From NCBI RefSeq assembly GCF_016863115.1, contig NZ_BOOG01000031.1:1-64000 (forward strand): a stretch of 64,000 bases of DNA. Direction: 5' to 3'. The notes beneath the pieces were generated by a model. It ran no database searches, was not told where the DNA came from, and saw nothing but the letters and a program-made list of their open reading frames with translations. The position numbers and the translations under genes were made by a program. The DNA is from Sphaerimonospora thailandensis. Lineage in GTDB: Bacteria; Actinomycetota; Actinomycetes; Streptosporangiales; Streptosporangiaceae. Positions 63,633 to 64,000 of this stretch are shown piece after piece. Within the stretch, counting starts at the first letter, position 1; each line of letters starts with the position of its first letter.

Positions 63633-64000
63633 GTGAATTCCCCACCAGACAATCCCCCAACGGCTGAGCGCGCCGTACGGCCGGCGCCGTCGGATGCCGA
63701 TCTGCTGGCCCGCCACATCGGCGGGGATCCGCACGCGTTCAGCGAGATCGTCAAGCGCCACCGCGACCGCATGTGGGCGGTCGCCCTGCGGACGCTCGGC
63801 GACCCCGACGAGGCGGCCGACGCCGTACAGGACGCCTTCGTCTCCGCGTACCGCAAGGCGGAGAGCTTCCGCGGCGAGGCCGCCGTCACGACCTGGCTGC
63901 ACCGGATCGTGGTCAATGCCTGCCTCGACCGGATGCGCCGCAAGACGATCCGGCCGGTCGCCGACGACGAGTTGATCGAGGCGGCGGAGCGGGACGCCCC
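63633..64000 (+). CDS. ECF sigma factor (SigM-like), 3' part beyond the window
   Basis: The frame from GTG 63633 runs off the right edge (122 codons). ECF region 2: DADLLARHIGGDPHAFSEI, HRDRMWAVALRTLGDPDEA, ADAVQDAFVSAYRKAESFRG and TWLHRIVVNACLDRMRR. It follows the pseudokinase by 9 bp, as sigM follows the MurJ region in mycobacteria and Streptomyces, where it controls cell-wall/disulfide stress genes. A truncated entry only because of the window. Confidence 0.9.
   Translation, partial: MNSPPDNPPTAERAVRPAPSDADLLARHIGGDPHAFSEIVKRHRDRMWAVALRTLGDPDEAADAVQDAFVSAYRKAESFRGEAAVTTWLHRIVVNACLDRMRRKTIRPVADDELIEAAERDA

Noticed and set aside
1-64000. CRISPR array or secondary-metabolite cluster
   Set aside because: No regularly spaced repeats and no PKS, NRPS, lanthipeptide or terpene-synthase genes seen.

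Overview
The DNA is high-GC (about 68-70%) with strongly GC-ending codons, many GTG starts and a very frequent CGTACGG word. The gene order is that of an actinomycete, most likely Streptosporangiales or a relative (inference from content and style; no database search was possible). No CRISPR array, insertion-sequence transposase or rRNA gene is visible. Two tRNA-Ser genes and the small SRP RNA are present.

The right half (about 31.6-64 kb) is the conserved origin-proximal core of actinobacteria. It holds dnaB and the rpsF-ssb-rpsR-rplI operon, then the ponA-type penicillin-binding protein with two GT87-type mannosyltransferase-like genes, a PadR regulator with myo-inositol-phosphate synthase, and cca, a DUF6049 protein, murJ, a pseudokinase and the start of a sigM-like ECF factor. 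The order matches the Rv0046c-Rv0058 and Rv3907c-Rv3911 blocks of Mycobacterium tuberculosis and the SCO3892-SCO3911 block of Streptomyces coelicolor (recalled knowledge). oriC is therefore expected beyond the right edge, not inside the window. A block of transport genes (MATE, amino-acid permease, polar amino-acid ABC system) separates dnaB from rplI. idi, an MFS exporter and bioA sit between ino1 and cca.

The left half (1-31 kb) mixes housekeeping and accessory genes. Housekeeping parts are lysC-asd, dnaX-ybaB-recR with the SRP RNA, the tadA cluster and upp. Accessory parts are a putative methyltransferase, TetR, SURF1, an amidohydrolase, an amidase, a secreted M15-like protein, a VapBC-type toxin-antitoxin pair beside tRNA-Ser, a Pmt mannosyltransferase, a second beta-clamp gene, and a histidine kinase/response regulator divergent from an ABC-2 exporter.

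The most notable observations are: a probable class 3 intein (N-terminal Ala, W/C/T triad, LAGLIDADG endonuclease, zinc-knuckle-like insert) in the DnaB Walker A loop; consensus DnaA boxes clustered upstream of dnaB and paired at two other intergenic or start sites; about ten genes whose start codon lies 6-8 bases after a TANNNT hexamer, as in leaderless transcripts; a MmyB-type regulator broken by one extra G; a 33-bp direct repeat pair next to the second beta clamp; and two 58-residue membrane-protein genes that a length cutoff would miss.
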